From Diaphorobacter limosus (GTDB lineage: Bacteria; Pseudomonadota; Gammaproteobacteria; Burkholderiales; Burkholderiaceae_C), in assembly GCF_033100095.1 (NCBI RefSeq), contig NZ_CP136921.1, forward strand, positions 3,685,001 through 3,749,000: 64,000 nt of DNA, written 5' to 3'. The notes under the pieces are model-generated. The model did not search any database, had not been told where the DNA came from, and saw nothing but the letters and a program-made list of their open reading frames with translations. Of this stretch, positions 1 through 8,784 are shown piece by piece (position 1 is the stretch's first letter; each line of letters opens with the position of its first letter). Position numbers and translations under genes: made by a program.

Positions 1-1421
1 TCATGCGCTGCGTGCATGTCCACCAGCACCAGGCCCTGGGCGCTTTCGGCCAGGATGTAGATGCCGTGCAGCTGCGCCAGGGCGCGACCCAGGGGCCAGG
101 TGTTGGCTGCGTCGGCAGGGGTTTCGACCGCAGTTGGCAGGGGCATGGCGGCAGCAGGCGAGGTTGCGCCGGCGGGCTCCATGGTGGGCCCGGGGGGCGC
201 AGGCTGCGCCGCCGGCGTGCCCCATAGCGCCTGCAGGTCGGAGACCTTATGGCCCATGCGCTCATCAAATTTAATAGCTGTTTGCGCTTGCCAGTTGGGC
301 GCTACAGGCCTATTTTGTTCAAAATCACCTGGGGGTGCCACAGCGGGCGTCGCACTGGCAGCGGCCAATGCCTGGGCGCGCGGGGCGGCCAGGGCGTTCT
401 CCACGGCGTGGCGCACGGCCTGGTGCACCTCGCGGCTGTCGCGAAAGCGCACTTCTATTTTTGTTGGGTGCACATTCACGTCCACCCGCTGCGGGTCGAT
501 CTGCACGTAGAGCGCATACACCGGCTGCTTCTGGCCGTGCAGCAGATCCTCGTAGGCCGTGCGCGCGGCGTGCGTGAGCACCTTGTCGCGCACGAAGCGG
601 CCGTTGACATAGCAGAACTGCTGGTCGGCGCGCGAGCGCGCGGCGTCCGGCAGGCCGGCGCGGCCGGTGACGGTGACGGCACCCAGGCGCAGTTGCACGG
701 GCACGGAGTTGCGCAGAAAGTCGTCACCCAGTACATCGCCCAGGCGCTGGCGCAGGGCGGCATCGGCGTCCACGTCGGGGGCGGCGCTGGCGCGCCACTG
801 CTCGACCAGCCGGCCCTCGTGCCAGATGGCAAAGCCCACGTCCGGCCGCGCCAGCGCGTGGCGGCGCACGGCCTCCACGCAGTGGGCCAGCTCGGTGGTG
901 TCGCTCTTCAAGAATTTGCGCCGCGCGGGGGTGGAGAAGAACAGCTCCTTGACCTCCACCGTGGTGCCGGTGCCGCGCGCCGCGGGGCGTAGCTCGCCGC
1001 TGCGCGCGTCGAGTGCGAAGGCGCTGGCCTGCTGCGCGGTGCGCGACAGCAGCGCCATCTCGGACACCGAGGCAATGGCCGCCAGGGCCTCGCCACGAAA
1101 GCCCATGGTGGCGACCGATTCCAGGTCGTGCAGATTGGTGATCTTGCTGGTGGCGTGGCGGCGCAGGGCCACCGGCAGCTCATCCCGCGGAATGCCGCAG
1201 CCATCGTCCTCGACGGCGATCAGGCGCACGCCGCCCGCGGCCAGGCGTACCGTGATCTGGCGCGCGCCGGCGTCCAGCGCGTTGTCCACCAGCTCGCGCA
1301 CGGCGGAGGCCGGGCGCTCCACCACCTCGCCTGCGGCAATCTGGCTGATCAGCTCATCGGGCAGGTCGCGTATCGGGCGGCGGGGGGACGGGGTGGCAGG
1401 GTCGGAGGGCTGGGCGGTCAC
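1..1421 (-). CDS. mutL: DNA mismatch repair protein MutL (3' end beyond window)
   Basis: MutL couples mismatch recognition by MutS to strand incision. About 473 codons are visible and the C-terminal dimerisation domain runs off the window. The GHKL ATPase motifs are clear: ELVDNALDAGA (Mg-binding Asn), DDGCGI and GFRGEAL, followed by the transducer domain. The start is GTG at 1421; no ATG fits the N-terminus (VTAQPSDPATPSPRRPIRDL), and the frame agrees with VDMHAAHE at the window edge. There is no Shine-Dalgarno. A TACAAT hexamer ends 6 nt before the GTG, so the mRNA is probably leaderless. Roughly codons 366-383 are encoded by a copy of the dispersed Comamonadaceae-type repeat, in the variable linker between the two domains. 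Confidence 0.95.
   Translation of the reverse strand, partial: MTAQPSDPATPSPRRPIRDLPDELISQIAAGEVVERPASAVRELVDNALDAGARQITVRLAAGGVRLIAVEDDGCGIPRDELPVALRRHATSKITNLHDLESVATMGFRGEALAAIASVSEMALLSRTAQQASAFALDARSGELRPAARGTGTTVEVKELFFSTPARRKFLKSDTTELAHCVEAVRRHALARPDVGFAIWHEGRLVEQWRASAAPDVDADAALRQRLGDVLGDDFLRNSVPVQLRLGAVTVTGRAGLPDAARSRADQQFCYVNGRFVRDKVLTHAARTAYEDLLHGQKQPVYALYVQIDPQRVDVNVHPTKIEVRFRDSREVHQAVRHAVENALAAPRAQALAAASATPAVAPPGDFEQNRPVAPNWQAQTAIKFDERMGHKVSDLQALWGTPAAQPAPPGPTMEPAGATSPAAAMPLPTAVETPADAANTWPLGRALAQLHGIYILAESAQGLVLVDMHAAH
272..325 (-). repeat. Dispersed palindromic repeat copy 1, inside mutL
   Basis: On the mutL coding strand this reads GAACAAAATAGGCCTGTAGC... through AAGCGCAAACAGCTATTAAA, matching the repeat consensus. 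It encodes the linker peptide EQNRPVAPNWQAQTAIK in the same frame as the copies in the DUF455, coaBC and methyltransferase genes. Confidence 0.8.
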
Positions 1422-1427
1422 GCGGCG

Positions 1428-1433
1428 ATTGTA
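1428..1433 (-). promoter_or_regulatory. -10-like hexamer of mutL
   Basis: TACAAT on the minus strand, 6 nt upstream of the GTG start. That leaves no room for a ribosome-binding site and predicts transcription starting at or next to the start codon. No convincing -35 was seen. Confidence 0.5.
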
Positions 1434-1467
1434 GGGGGCCGGTCTGGCCCGCCGGGTGCCAGGGTGA

Positions 1468-1734
1468 TCAGTGGCGATGGCCGCGGCGGCCACGGCCGCG
1501 GTCGTTGTTCTTGCCGACTTCGTTGCCAATCAGCGCGCCTGCGGCGGCACCGCCGACGGTGCCCAGGGTGGAGCCAAACACCGCATTGCCGACCAGGCCA
1601 CCGGCGACGGCGCCCACTCCGGTGCCGATCTGGGCATTGCTGGGGTGGTGGGCGCAGCCGGCCAGCGCCAGGGCGCCCACCAGTGCGGTGGCGACGGTCA
1701 GGGCGCGGACGGTGTGGGTACGACGGAAGATCAT
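1468..1734 (-). CDS. Glycine-zipper lipoprotein (OsmB/YMGG-like)
   Basis: A small outer-membrane-type lipoprotein. It has a signal peptide with lipobox LAGC, then a Gly/Ala-rich stretch (GTGVGAVAGGLVGNAVFG, GGAAAGALIGNEVG) typical of glycine-zipper 2TM domains, and a basic Arg/His tail. Two in-frame ATGs exist, at 1743 and 1734. AAGGA directly abuts the first and lies 9 nt before the second, so I prefer 1734 (88 aa). Proteins of this type are often envelope-stress or structural lipoproteins, but the exact role here is unknown. It is monocistronic between mutL and a divergent DedA gene. Confidence 0.8.
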   Translation of the reverse strand: MIFRRTHTVRALTVATALVGALALAGCAHHPSNAQIGTGVGAVAGGLVGNAVFGSTLGTVGGAAAGALIGNEVGKNNDRGRGRRGHRH

Positions 1735-1992
1735 GAAACGCATTCCTTGGTGGATGATTCCATTTCTAAATCACCCGTGTCGTTGTTGCTTCGCCTTGTC
1801 GTGCTACAGCACTGCCTGCGGCTTCGCGCCTAGACACGAATGATTTGGAAACGGAATGGGTGGAACAAATGATGTGCTGCCACTGTGGCGGCAGGGTGTG
1901 AAGTGTGTATGGCTATCTGGTTGCCGATTGCGAGCAACTGTGTCCACTTGCCATGTTTGTGTCGCACACCGTACGGACATGGCGCGCCCGGG

Positions 1993-1998
1993 TACATT
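1993..1998 (+). promoter_or_regulatory. -10-like hexamer upstream of dedA
   Basis: TACATT 29 nt before the GTG at 2028, with a GAAGGG ribosome-binding sequence at 2014-2019 between them. The rest of the 1735-2027 gap shows only short imperfect hairpins. Confidence 0.35.
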
Positions 1999-2027
1999 AC
2001 GCGCCGTCAATTCGAAGGGCTTGCTAC

Positions 2028-2672
2028 GTGGACATCATTGCGTTTCTGATCGATTTCATCCTGCATGTGGACAAGCATCTGGAGGCCTTCGTCGCCAGTT
2101 ACGGCGCCTGGGTGTATGCGCTGCTGTTTCTCATCGTGTTCGTCGAGACGGGCGTGGTGGTCATGCCATTCCTGCCCGGCGATTCGCTGCTGTTCATCGT
2201 CGGTGCCCTGAGTGGCGCGGGGCTGCTCAACTTTCCGCTGGCCTGCACGCTGCTCGTCGTTGCGGCGATCCTGGGCGATCAATGCAATTACAGCATCGGG
2301 CGTTATCTTGGCCCCAAGGTGTTCCAGTGGGAGGGTTCGCGCTGGTTCAACAAGAAGGCCTTCGACCAGGCCCATGCGTTTTACGAGCGCTATGGCGGCA
2401 TCACCATCGTGCTGGCGCGCTTCATGCCGTTCATCCGCACCTTTGCGCCCTTCGTGGCCGGGGTGGCGGCCATGGGGCGGGCCAAGTTCACGGCCTACAA
2501 CGTGGCCGGGGCGCTGATCTGGGTGCTGGGCATTGCCACGGCCGGTTACTTCTTCGGCAACCTGCCCTGGGTGCGCCAGCATCTGGAGAAGATCATCTGG
2601 GGCCTGATCCTGGTGCCGGGGCTGATCGCCATCTTTGGTGCCTGGCGCGCGGGGCGTCAACAGCCGGCTTAA
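2028..2672 (+). CDS. DedA family membrane protein
   Basis: A 214-aa inner-membrane protein of the DedA/SNARE-associated superfamily, whose members transport or scramble lipids such as undecaprenyl phosphate and support envelope homeostasis. Family signatures are visible: the FxET-type motif in FVETGVVVMPFLPGDSLL, GDQCNYSIGRYLG, and the RFMPFIRTFAPFVAGVAAM block with its conserved Arg. I chose GTG 2028 over upstream ATG 1905 because the 41 intervening residues are not membrane-like and because GAAGGG sits 8 nt upstream of the GTG. The stop codon overlaps the convergent guaD stop: both use the palindrome TTAA at 2669-2672. Confidence 0.9.
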   Translation: MDIIAFLIDFILHVDKHLEAFVASYGAWVYALLFLIVFVETGVVVMPFLPGDSLLFIVGALSGAGLLNFPLACTLLVVAAILGDQCNYSIGRYLGPKVFQWEGSRWFNKKAFDQAHAFYERYGGITIVLARFMPFIRTFAPFVAGVAAMGRAKFTAYNVAGALIWVLGIATAGYFFGNLPWVRQHLEKIIWGLILVPGLIAIFGAWRAGRQQPA

Positions 2673-3949
2673 GCGATCACTACCCGCTCGACCAGCCGGT
2701 CGTCGCCCAGCACGATCAGGGCGAACAGTAGCTCCTCCAGGCTTTGCGCGCGCTCGGTCTTGCGCGCCAGCAGCGGCGTGGCCTGGGGGTTGAGTACCAC
2801 GAAGTCGGCCTCGGTGCCGGCCCGCAGCGTCCCTATCACGCCCTCCAGCCCCAGCGCGCGCGCGGCGCCGCCGGTGTGCTGCCACCATAGCTGCGAAGGT
2901 TTCAGGCTCAAGCCCGGCTTGGTCTGGCCTTCGCGGCCCACGTAGTAGGCCGCCAGCATGGTGTGAAACGGGCTGAAGCTGGTGCCCCCGCCCACGTCGC
3001 TGGCCAGGCCGTGCAGCATGCCCAGTCGATCGGCGCCGATGAAGTTGAAGAAGCCGCTGCCCAGGAACAGGTTGCTCGTTGGGCTGACGGCGGCGGCGGT
3101 GCCCGTTTCGTGCATCAGCTGGCGGTCAGCGTCGTCCAGATAAATGCAATGCGCGTACACCGCGCGGCGGCGCAACAGGCCGAAGCCGGCGTACACGTCC
3201 AGGTAGGAGCGCGCCTGCGGGTAGAGCTCGCGCACCCAGCGCACCTCGTCCCGGTTCTCGGCCACATGCGACTGTATCCAGGTGTCGGGGTGACGGCGCG
3301 CCAGCTCGGCCGCACCGTGCATCTGTGCGTCGGAGCACGACGGCGCAAAGCGTGGCGTGATGGCGTAGCCCAGGCGGCCCTGGCCATGCCAGCGCTGAAT
3401 CAGCGCCTCGGTGTCGATCAGGCTTTGCTCGGTGGCATCGCGTACGCCGTCGGGGCTGTGCCTGTCCTGCAGCACCTTGCCGCCGATCATGCGCAGGCCG
3501 CGCCGCTGTGCCTGGCCGAAGAAAGCGTCCACCGAGGCCGGGTGCGAGGTGGCAAATGTCAGCGCCGTGGTCACGCCATTGCGCTGCAGTTCGTCAAAGA
3601 AAAAGCCAGCCACCTCGGCCGCATGCTCCGGGTCGGCAAAGCGCGACTCGGCCGGGAAGGTGTAGTGCTCCAGCCAGGGCAGCAGGCCGTCGGCGGGCGC
3701 GCCGATGACATCCAGCTGCGGGTAGTGCACATGCATGTCGATGAAGCCGGGGGCGATGAGGCGCCCGGGCCAGTGCGTGAGCGGAACCTGGGCATGGCGC
3801 TCGCGCAGCGCGCCAAAGGGGCCGGCATCGAGCACGCGCCGCACGCCCTGGGCGTCGGTGGCAGTGACCAGCAGGCCGTCGTCGTCATACAGCGGCTGGC
3901 CGTCGGCGTCAAAGCGCAGCAACTGCGCGCGAAAGGCGTGGGGGCTCAT
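2669..3949 (-). CDS. guaD: Guanine deaminase
   Basis: Hydrolyses guanine to xanthine and ammonia, feeding xanthine dehydrogenase. This is a 426-aa metal-dependent amidohydrolase: the HxH zinc motif is in PGFIDMHVHYPQLD (about residue 72), followed by the substrate-loop LPWLEHYTFPAESRF, IQSHVAENRDEV, YAHCIYLDD, and the metal Asp in LGLASDVGGGTSFSP. It starts 4 bp after the purine permease stop and is the last gene of the minus-strand xdhA-xdhB-lysR-permease-guaD operon. It converges on dedA with overlapping stops. Confidence 0.95.
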   Translation of the reverse strand: MSPHAFRAQLLRFDADGQPLYDDDGLLVTATDAQGVRRVLDAGPFGALRERHAQVPLTHWPGRLIAPGFIDMHVHYPQLDVIGAPADGLLPWLEHYTFPAESRFADPEHAAEVAGFFFDELQRNGVTTALTFATSHPASVDAFFGQAQRRGLRMIGGKVLQDRHSPDGVRDATEQSLIDTEALIQRWHGQGRLGYAITPRFAPSCSDAQMHGAAELARRHPDTWIQSHVAENRDEVRWVRELYPQARSYLDVYAGFGLLRRRAVYAHCIYLDDADRQLMHETGTAAAVSPTSNLFLGSGFFNFIGADRLGMLHGLASDVGGGTSFSPFHTMLAAYYVGREGQTKPGLSLKPSQLWWQHTGGAARALGLEGVIGTLRAGTEADFVVLNPQATPLLARKTERAQSLEELLFALIVLGDDRLVERVVIA

Positions 3950-3953
3950 GGTG

Positions 3954-5309
3954 TCAATGTCCGCCGATGTAGAAGAACTTGAACAGGAACACGGCGGCGA
4001 TGATCCACACCATGAAGTGCACCTCGCGCACGCGCCCAGTGAACAGCTTGGCCGCGGCGTAGGTGATGAAGCCGAAGGCCAGGCCGTTGGCGATGGAGTA
4101 GGTGAAGGGCATCAGCAGCGCGGTGACGGCGGCGGGCACGACCTCGGTGGAGTCGTCCCAGTTCAGCTCGGTGAGCTCGCGCAGCATCAGGCAGGCGACG
4201 AAGAACAGCGCCGGCGCCGTGGCGTAGGCCGGCACCACGCCGGCCAGCGGGGCGATGAACAAACAGGCCAGGAACAGCGCGGCCACGGTGAGCGCCGTCA
4301 TGCCGGTGCGCCCGCCGGCCTGCACGCCGGCAGCGCTCTCCACATAGGCCGTGGTGCTGGATGTGCCCAGCAGCGAGCCGGCGAAGATGGCGCCGCTGTC
4401 GGCCAGCAGCGACTTGTTCAGGCGCTCCATCTTGCCCGGCACCAGCAGGCCGGCGCGCTTGGCCACGCCCATCAGCGTGCCGGTGGCATCGAACAGCTCG
4501 ACCAGGAAGAACACCAGCACCACGTTGAGCAGGCCCTTGGTGACGGCGGTGTGGATGTCCAGTTGCAGGAAGGTGGGGGCGATCGATGGCGGCGCCGAAA
4601 AGATGCCACGGAACTGGTTGCCGCCAAAGAAGAACGAGGCCACGGTGACGCCGACGATGCCGATCAGGATGGCGCCCGGCACGCGCGCCTTGTCCAGCGC
4701 CACGATGGCCAGAAAACCCAGCACCGCCAGGATCACAGGGGCCGAGTGCAGGTCGCCCAGCGTCACCAGCGTGGCCTTGTCGCCGACGACGATACCGGCG
4801 CTCTTGAGCGCGATCAGTGCCAGGAACAGACCGATGCCCACGGTGATGGCGCTGCGCAGCGACTGCGGTATGCCGTCGATGATGTGCCTGCGTATGCCGA
4901 ACAGCGTCACGACCAGGAACAAACAGCCGGAGATGAACACCGCCCCCAGCGCCGCCTGCCAGGTAAAGCCCATGTGCAGCACCACGGCGTAGGCAAAGTA
5001 GGCGTTCAGCCCCATGCCCGGCGCCATGGCGATGGGGTAGTTGGCGTACAGCCCCATGATGGCCGAGCCCAAGGCCGCTATCAGGCAGGTAGCGACGAAC
5101 ACCGCGTCCTTGGGCATGCCGGCATCGCCCAGGATGGAGGGGTTGACGAAGATGATGTAGGCCATCGTCAGAAAGGTGGTGATGCCGGCGATCACCTCGG
5201 TGCGCGGCGTGGTGCCATGCTCGCGCAGCTTGAACAGCCGCTCCAACAAGCCCGTGGCCGCGGCTTGTGGTGGCGTGGTCGGCATGCCTGTCAGGTCCTT
5301 GGCATTCAT
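3954..5309 (-). CDS. NCS2 family purine permease (AzgA-like)
   Basis: Proton-driven uptake of a purine base, probably guanine, hypoxanthine or adenine. It is 451 aa with about 12-14 hydrophobic segments. Family motifs include TEVIAGITTFLTMAYIIFVN near the N-terminus, the substrate-proximal APGMGLNAYFAY, and GRTGMTALTV. It lies between the LysR gene (57 bp upstream) and guaD (4 bp downstream), so the cluster both imports and degrades purines. Sequence type points to the AzgA/GhxP branch rather than the xanthine/uracil branch; the exact substrate is inferred. Confidence 0.9.
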   Translation of the reverse strand: MNAKDLTGMPTTPPQAAATGLLERLFKLREHGTTPRTEVIAGITTFLTMAYIIFVNPSILGDAGMPKDAVFVATCLIAALGSAIMGLYANYPIAMAPGMGLNAYFAYAVVLHMGFTWQAALGAVFISGCLFLVVTLFGIRRHIIDGIPQSLRSAITVGIGLFLALIALKSAGIVVGDKATLVTLGDLHSAPVILAVLGFLAIVALDKARVPGAILIGIVGVTVASFFFGGNQFRGIFSAPPSIAPTFLQLDIHTAVTKGLLNVVLVFFLVELFDATGTLMGVAKRAGLLVPGKMERLNKSLLADSGAIFAGSLLGTSSTTAYVESAAGVQAGGRTGMTALTVAALFLACLFIAPLAGVVPAYATAPALFFVACLMLRELTELNWDDSTEVVPAAVTALLMPFTYSIANGLAFGFITYAAAKLFTGRVREVHFMVWIIAAVFLFKFFYIGGH

Positions 5310-5366
5310 GGCGTATGTCTCCTTGTGGTGTTGTGCTCAGGAAAGCGGTGAGAGCGGCGTTGTGGG

Positions 5367-6332
5367 CTACAGCTGCAGGCCGGCAATGGCGTCGCGCGTG
5401 CGCTCGCGCAGCCAGCGTGCGGCGCTGGAATGCTGGCTGCGCGCATGCCACAGCTGGTAGTACTGCAGTGGCGCCAGGGCCACGGGGCAGGGCAGGATCA
5501 CCAGGGGCAGGCGGCTGGCCACGCGCTCGCAATAGCGGCGCCCCGTGGTCAGCACCAGCTGGGTGCCGGCGACCATGTCCGGTATCAGGCTGAAGTAGGC
5601 GCTGCGCACGGCGATATGGCGCTTGAGCCCCAGGCCGTCGAGCATCTGGTCGATGATGCCGCGCGCGCCCGGGTGCGTGGGCATGGGGGCAATGTGCTCG
5701 GCGGCCAGCCAGGCGGCCTCGTCCCAGCCACGGCGCACGGCCGGGTGGTGGCGGCTGACCAGGGACACCACCTCGTCCTCGAACAGCCGTGCCAGGTGCA
5801 GCTCGTCCGGGGGCTGCAGCCAGTTGCCTATGACCAGGTCGATCTCGCCCAGGGCCAGCTGGGCACGGTAGTCGGCCTCGCGCGTCAGCGCATGGATCTC
5901 CACCCTGGCCAGCGGTGCCTGGCGCTTGATGTCGGCCACCAGGCGCGGCAGGAACAGTGGATCCAGGTAGTCGCTGGCGGCAATATGAAAGGTCTGGCAG
6001 CTGGTGCGGGGGTCAAAGCTGCGCGCCTCGGTGAACAGGGTTTCGGCCGTGCGCAGCACGTTGGCGGCGGGCTCCAGCATGCGCTGGCCGGCCTCGGTGG
6101 GCACCATGTGGGCGCCGTTCCTGACCAGCAGCGGATCGCCCGAGAGCTCGCGCAGGCGCTTGAGCGCCGTGGATACCGCCGGCTGGTGCATGCCCAGACG
6201 CAGCGCCGCGCGCGAGACGCTGCGCTCGGTCAGCACGGTGTGCAGCACGCGTATCAGGTGCAGGTCTATGCGGTCGAACAGGTGCTGATCGCCGGCACCG
6301 GCGGGCGCGGTGGGGGGTGTTGAGGGCGGCAT
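5367..6332 (-). CDS. LysR family transcriptional regulator
   Basis: A 321-aa LTTR. The N-terminal winged HTH spans residues 22-80 (LHLIRVLHTVLTERSVSRAA, LGMHQPAVSTALKRL) and is followed by an effector-binding domain. It begins 11 bp after the xdhB stop, inside the purine operon and on the same strand. It therefore probably controls xdhAB, the permease and guaD in response to a purine or urate-like ligand (inference from context). The arrangement is unusual because LysR regulators of catabolic operons are mostly divergent. Confidence 0.9.
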   Translation of the reverse strand: MPPSTPPTAPAGAGDQHLFDRIDLHLIRVLHTVLTERSVSRAALRLGMHQPAVSTALKRLRELSGDPLLVRNGAHMVPTEAGQRMLEPAANVLRTAETLFTEARSFDPRTSCQTFHIAASDYLDPLFLPRLVADIKRQAPLARVEIHALTREADYRAQLALGEIDLVIGNWLQPPDELHLARLFEDEVVSLVSRHHPAVRRGWDEAAWLAAEHIAPMPTHPGARGIIDQMLDGLGLKRHIAVRSAYFSLIPDMVAGTQLVLTTGRRYCERVASRLPLVILPCPVALAPLQYYQLWHARSQHSSAARWLRERTRDAIAGLQL

Positions 6333-6343
6333 GGCGTGGGATT

Positions 6344-8773
6344 TCAGCCGGCCTGCACGGCGCCAATGGCGCGCAGGATCGCCTCGCTGGTGGCTGGAGC
6401 CTGCAGCGGTGGCAGAGCCTGGTGCCCGCCGGCAGCGGCCACCGCGTCGCGGATGGCAAAGAACACCGAGAACGGCAGCAACAGCGGCGGCTCACCCACG
6501 GCCTTGCTGCGGTGGATCGAGTCCATCGCATTGGCGCCCTCGAACAGCTGCACATGAAACTCCGGCGGGCAGTCGTTGGCCGTGGGAATCTTGTAGGTGC
6601 TGGGCGCGTGCGTCATCAAGAGGCCGGTTTGCGGATGCCAGACCAGCTCTTCCGTGGTCAGCCAGCCCATGCCCTGGATGAAGGCGCCCTCGACCTGGCC
6701 TATGTCCACGGCCGGGTTGAGCGAGCGCCCCACGTCGTGCAGCACGTCGGCGCGCAAGAGCTTCCATTCGCCGGTCAGTGTGTCCACCACCACCTCGCTG
6801 ACGGCGGCGCCGTAGGCGAAGTAGTAGAACGGGTTGCCCTGCATTTTTTCGCGGTCCCAGGAGAGGCCGGGCGTGGCGTAGAAGCCGTCGGACCACAGCT
6901 GCACGCGGTCCAGGTAGGCCTCGCCGACCAGGGTTTCAAAACTGATCGTCTTGCCGGCCACCGTGACCTGGCCGTTGGCAAAGCGCACGTCCTCGGCCGC
7001 GCCGCCGTGGCGGGCGGCGGCGCAGGCGGCCAGGCGCTCGCGGATCTGGCGCGCCGCGTCCTGAGCCGCCTTGCCGTTCAAATCGGTGCCGGTGGACGCC
7101 GCCGTGGCCGAGGTGTTGGCCACCTTGCTGGTGTCGGTGGCGGTGGCGCGCACGCGGGCAAAGTCCACGCCCAGCTCGTGCGCCACGACCTGCGCCACCT
7201 TGGTGTTCAGGCCCTGGCCCATCTCGGTGCCGCCGTGGTTGACCAGGATGGAGCCATCGGTATACACATGGACCAGCGCGCCGGCCTGGTTGAAATGCTT
7301 GACGTTGAAGCTGATGCCGAACTTCACCGGCGTCAGCGCCAGGCCGCGCTTGAGCACCGGGCTGGTGGCGTTGAATGCGGCAATGGCGGCGCGGCGTGCC
7401 TGGTAGCTGCTGCGCTCTTCCAGCTGGTCGACCAGTTCGTGGATGACGTTGTCGCGCACCGGCTGCAGATAGGGGGTGATGTTGTGCGTGGCGGTGCCGT
7501 AAAAGTTGGCGCGGCGCACGGCCAGCGGGTCTTGCTGCAGCTGGCGTGCGATGCTGTCGAGGATGTACTCGATGGCAATCGCGCCCTGGGGCCCGCCAAA
7601 GCCGCGAAACGCGGTATTGCTCTGCGTGTTGGTCTTGCCGCAAAAGCCGTGCATGGCGACCTCGGGCAGCCAGTAGGCATTGTCGAAGTGGCACAGCGCG
7701 CGCGTCATCACCGGCGCCGACAGGTCGGCCGAATGCCCGGCGCGCGACACCATGGTGACGGCCGCGCCCAGGATGCGCCCGGCGTCGTCATAGCCCACGT
7801 CGTACTCGTACCAGAAGCAGTGGCGCCGGCCGGTGATCATGAAATCGTCGTCGCGGTCCAGGCGCAGCTTGACCGGGCGCTGCAGCTGCTGCGCGGCCAC
7901 GCTGGCCATGCAGGCGAACAGCGCCGACTGCGACTCCTTGCCGCCAAAGCCGCCGCCCATGCGCCGGCATTCGACCAGCACGGCGTGCGCCGCCACGCCC
8001 AGTGCGTGCGCCACCAGGTGCTGCATCTCGCTGGGGTGCTGGGTCGAGCAGTGCACATGCATGCCGCCGGCCTCTTTGGGAATGGCGTAACTGATCTGGC
8101 CTTCCAGATAGAACTGCTCTTGCCCGCCCACGTCCAGTTGGCCCTGCAGGCGGTGCGGCGCGGCCTGGATGCGCGCTTGTATGCCGGCCTCATCCAGGCC
8201 GCTGCTGCTGCGCACCAGATGCATGGGCGGCACCACGTACTGGCTCTTGGCGTGGGCGTCCTGCGGCGTCAGCACCGGCGTGGCGGCCTCGGCCTGAATC
8301 AGCTTTTTGGCCAGGGCGGCGGCGCGGCGCGCCTGCTCGCGCGACTCGGCCACCACGGCAAACACCGGCTGGCCCAGGTAGCGGATGTCGCCGTCGCACA
8401 GGATGGGGTCGTCGTGCACGATCGAGCCCCAGTCGTTGCTGCCGGGAATGTCGGCCGCGGTGAACACCCGCACCACGCCGGGCTGGGCTGCGAGCAGCGC
8501 CAGGTCGATGGACAGCAGGCGCCCGGCGGCCACCGGCGCCAGACCCAGCGCGCAGTGCAGGGTGCCGGCCAGCTCGGGAATGTCGTCGGTATAGGTGGCG
8601 CTGCCGGTGACGTGCAGCTGCGCCGATTCATGCGCCTGGCTGATGCCCACGCGGGCGCCGGCGGCGTGGGCGCGGGCCTCGGCGGCGGAGTCCAGGCGCA
8701 GGCCGTGGTTGTCTTGATAGGGGGCAAAGGCCACCGGGCGGGCCAGCAGCTGGCTGGAGATGGGCTGGTTCAT
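6344..8773 (-). CDS. xdhB: Xanthine dehydrogenase, molybdopterin-binding subunit
   Basis: The large subunit oxidises hypoxanthine/xanthine to urate at a molybdenum cofactor. It is 809 aa and the domain order fits XdhB: N-terminal hammerhead (HVTGSATYTDDIPE), Moco-binding GGGFGGKE, the AFRGFGGPQG loop with its conserved Arg, HGGTEMGQGLNTK, and the catalytic Glu in SKAVGEPPLLL near the C-terminus. The start at 8773 follows a good AAGGAGA site 11 bp after xdhA. A longer in-frame extension to 9112 overlaps xdhA and is rejected. Confidence 0.95.
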   Translation of the reverse strand: MNQPISSQLLARPVAFAPYQDNHGLRLDSAAEARAHAAGARVGISQAHESAQLHVTGSATYTDDIPELAGTLHCALGLAPVAAGRLLSIDLALLAAQPGVVRVFTAADIPGSNDWGSIVHDDPILCDGDIRYLGQPVFAVVAESREQARRAAALAKKLIQAEAATPVLTPQDAHAKSQYVVPPMHLVRSSSGLDEAGIQARIQAAPHRLQGQLDVGGQEQFYLEGQISYAIPKEAGGMHVHCSTQHPSEMQHLVAHALGVAAHAVLVECRRMGGGFGGKESQSALFACMASVAAQQLQRPVKLRLDRDDDFMITGRRHCFWYEYDVGYDDAGRILGAAVTMVSRAGHSADLSAPVMTRALCHFDNAYWLPEVAMHGFCGKTNTQSNTAFRGFGGPQGAIAIEYILDSIARQLQQDPLAVRRANFYGTATHNITPYLQPVRDNVIHELVDQLEERSSYQARRAAIAAFNATSPVLKRGLALTPVKFGISFNVKHFNQAGALVHVYTDGSILVNHGGTEMGQGLNTKVAQVVAHELGVDFARVRATATDTSKVANTSATAASTGTDLNGKAAQDAARQIRERLAACAAARHGGAAEDVRFANGQVTVAGKTISFETLVGEAYLDRVQLWSDGFYATPGLSWDREKMQGNPFYYFAYGAAVSEVVVDTLTGEWKLLRADVLHDVGRSLNPAVDIGQVEGAFIQGMGWLTTEELVWHPQTGLLMTHAPSTYKIPTANDCPPEFHVQLFEGANAMDSIHRSKAVGEPPLLLPFSVFFAIRDAVAAAGGHQALPPLQAPATSEAILRAIGAVQAG

Positions 8774-8784
8774 GGCGTTTCTCC

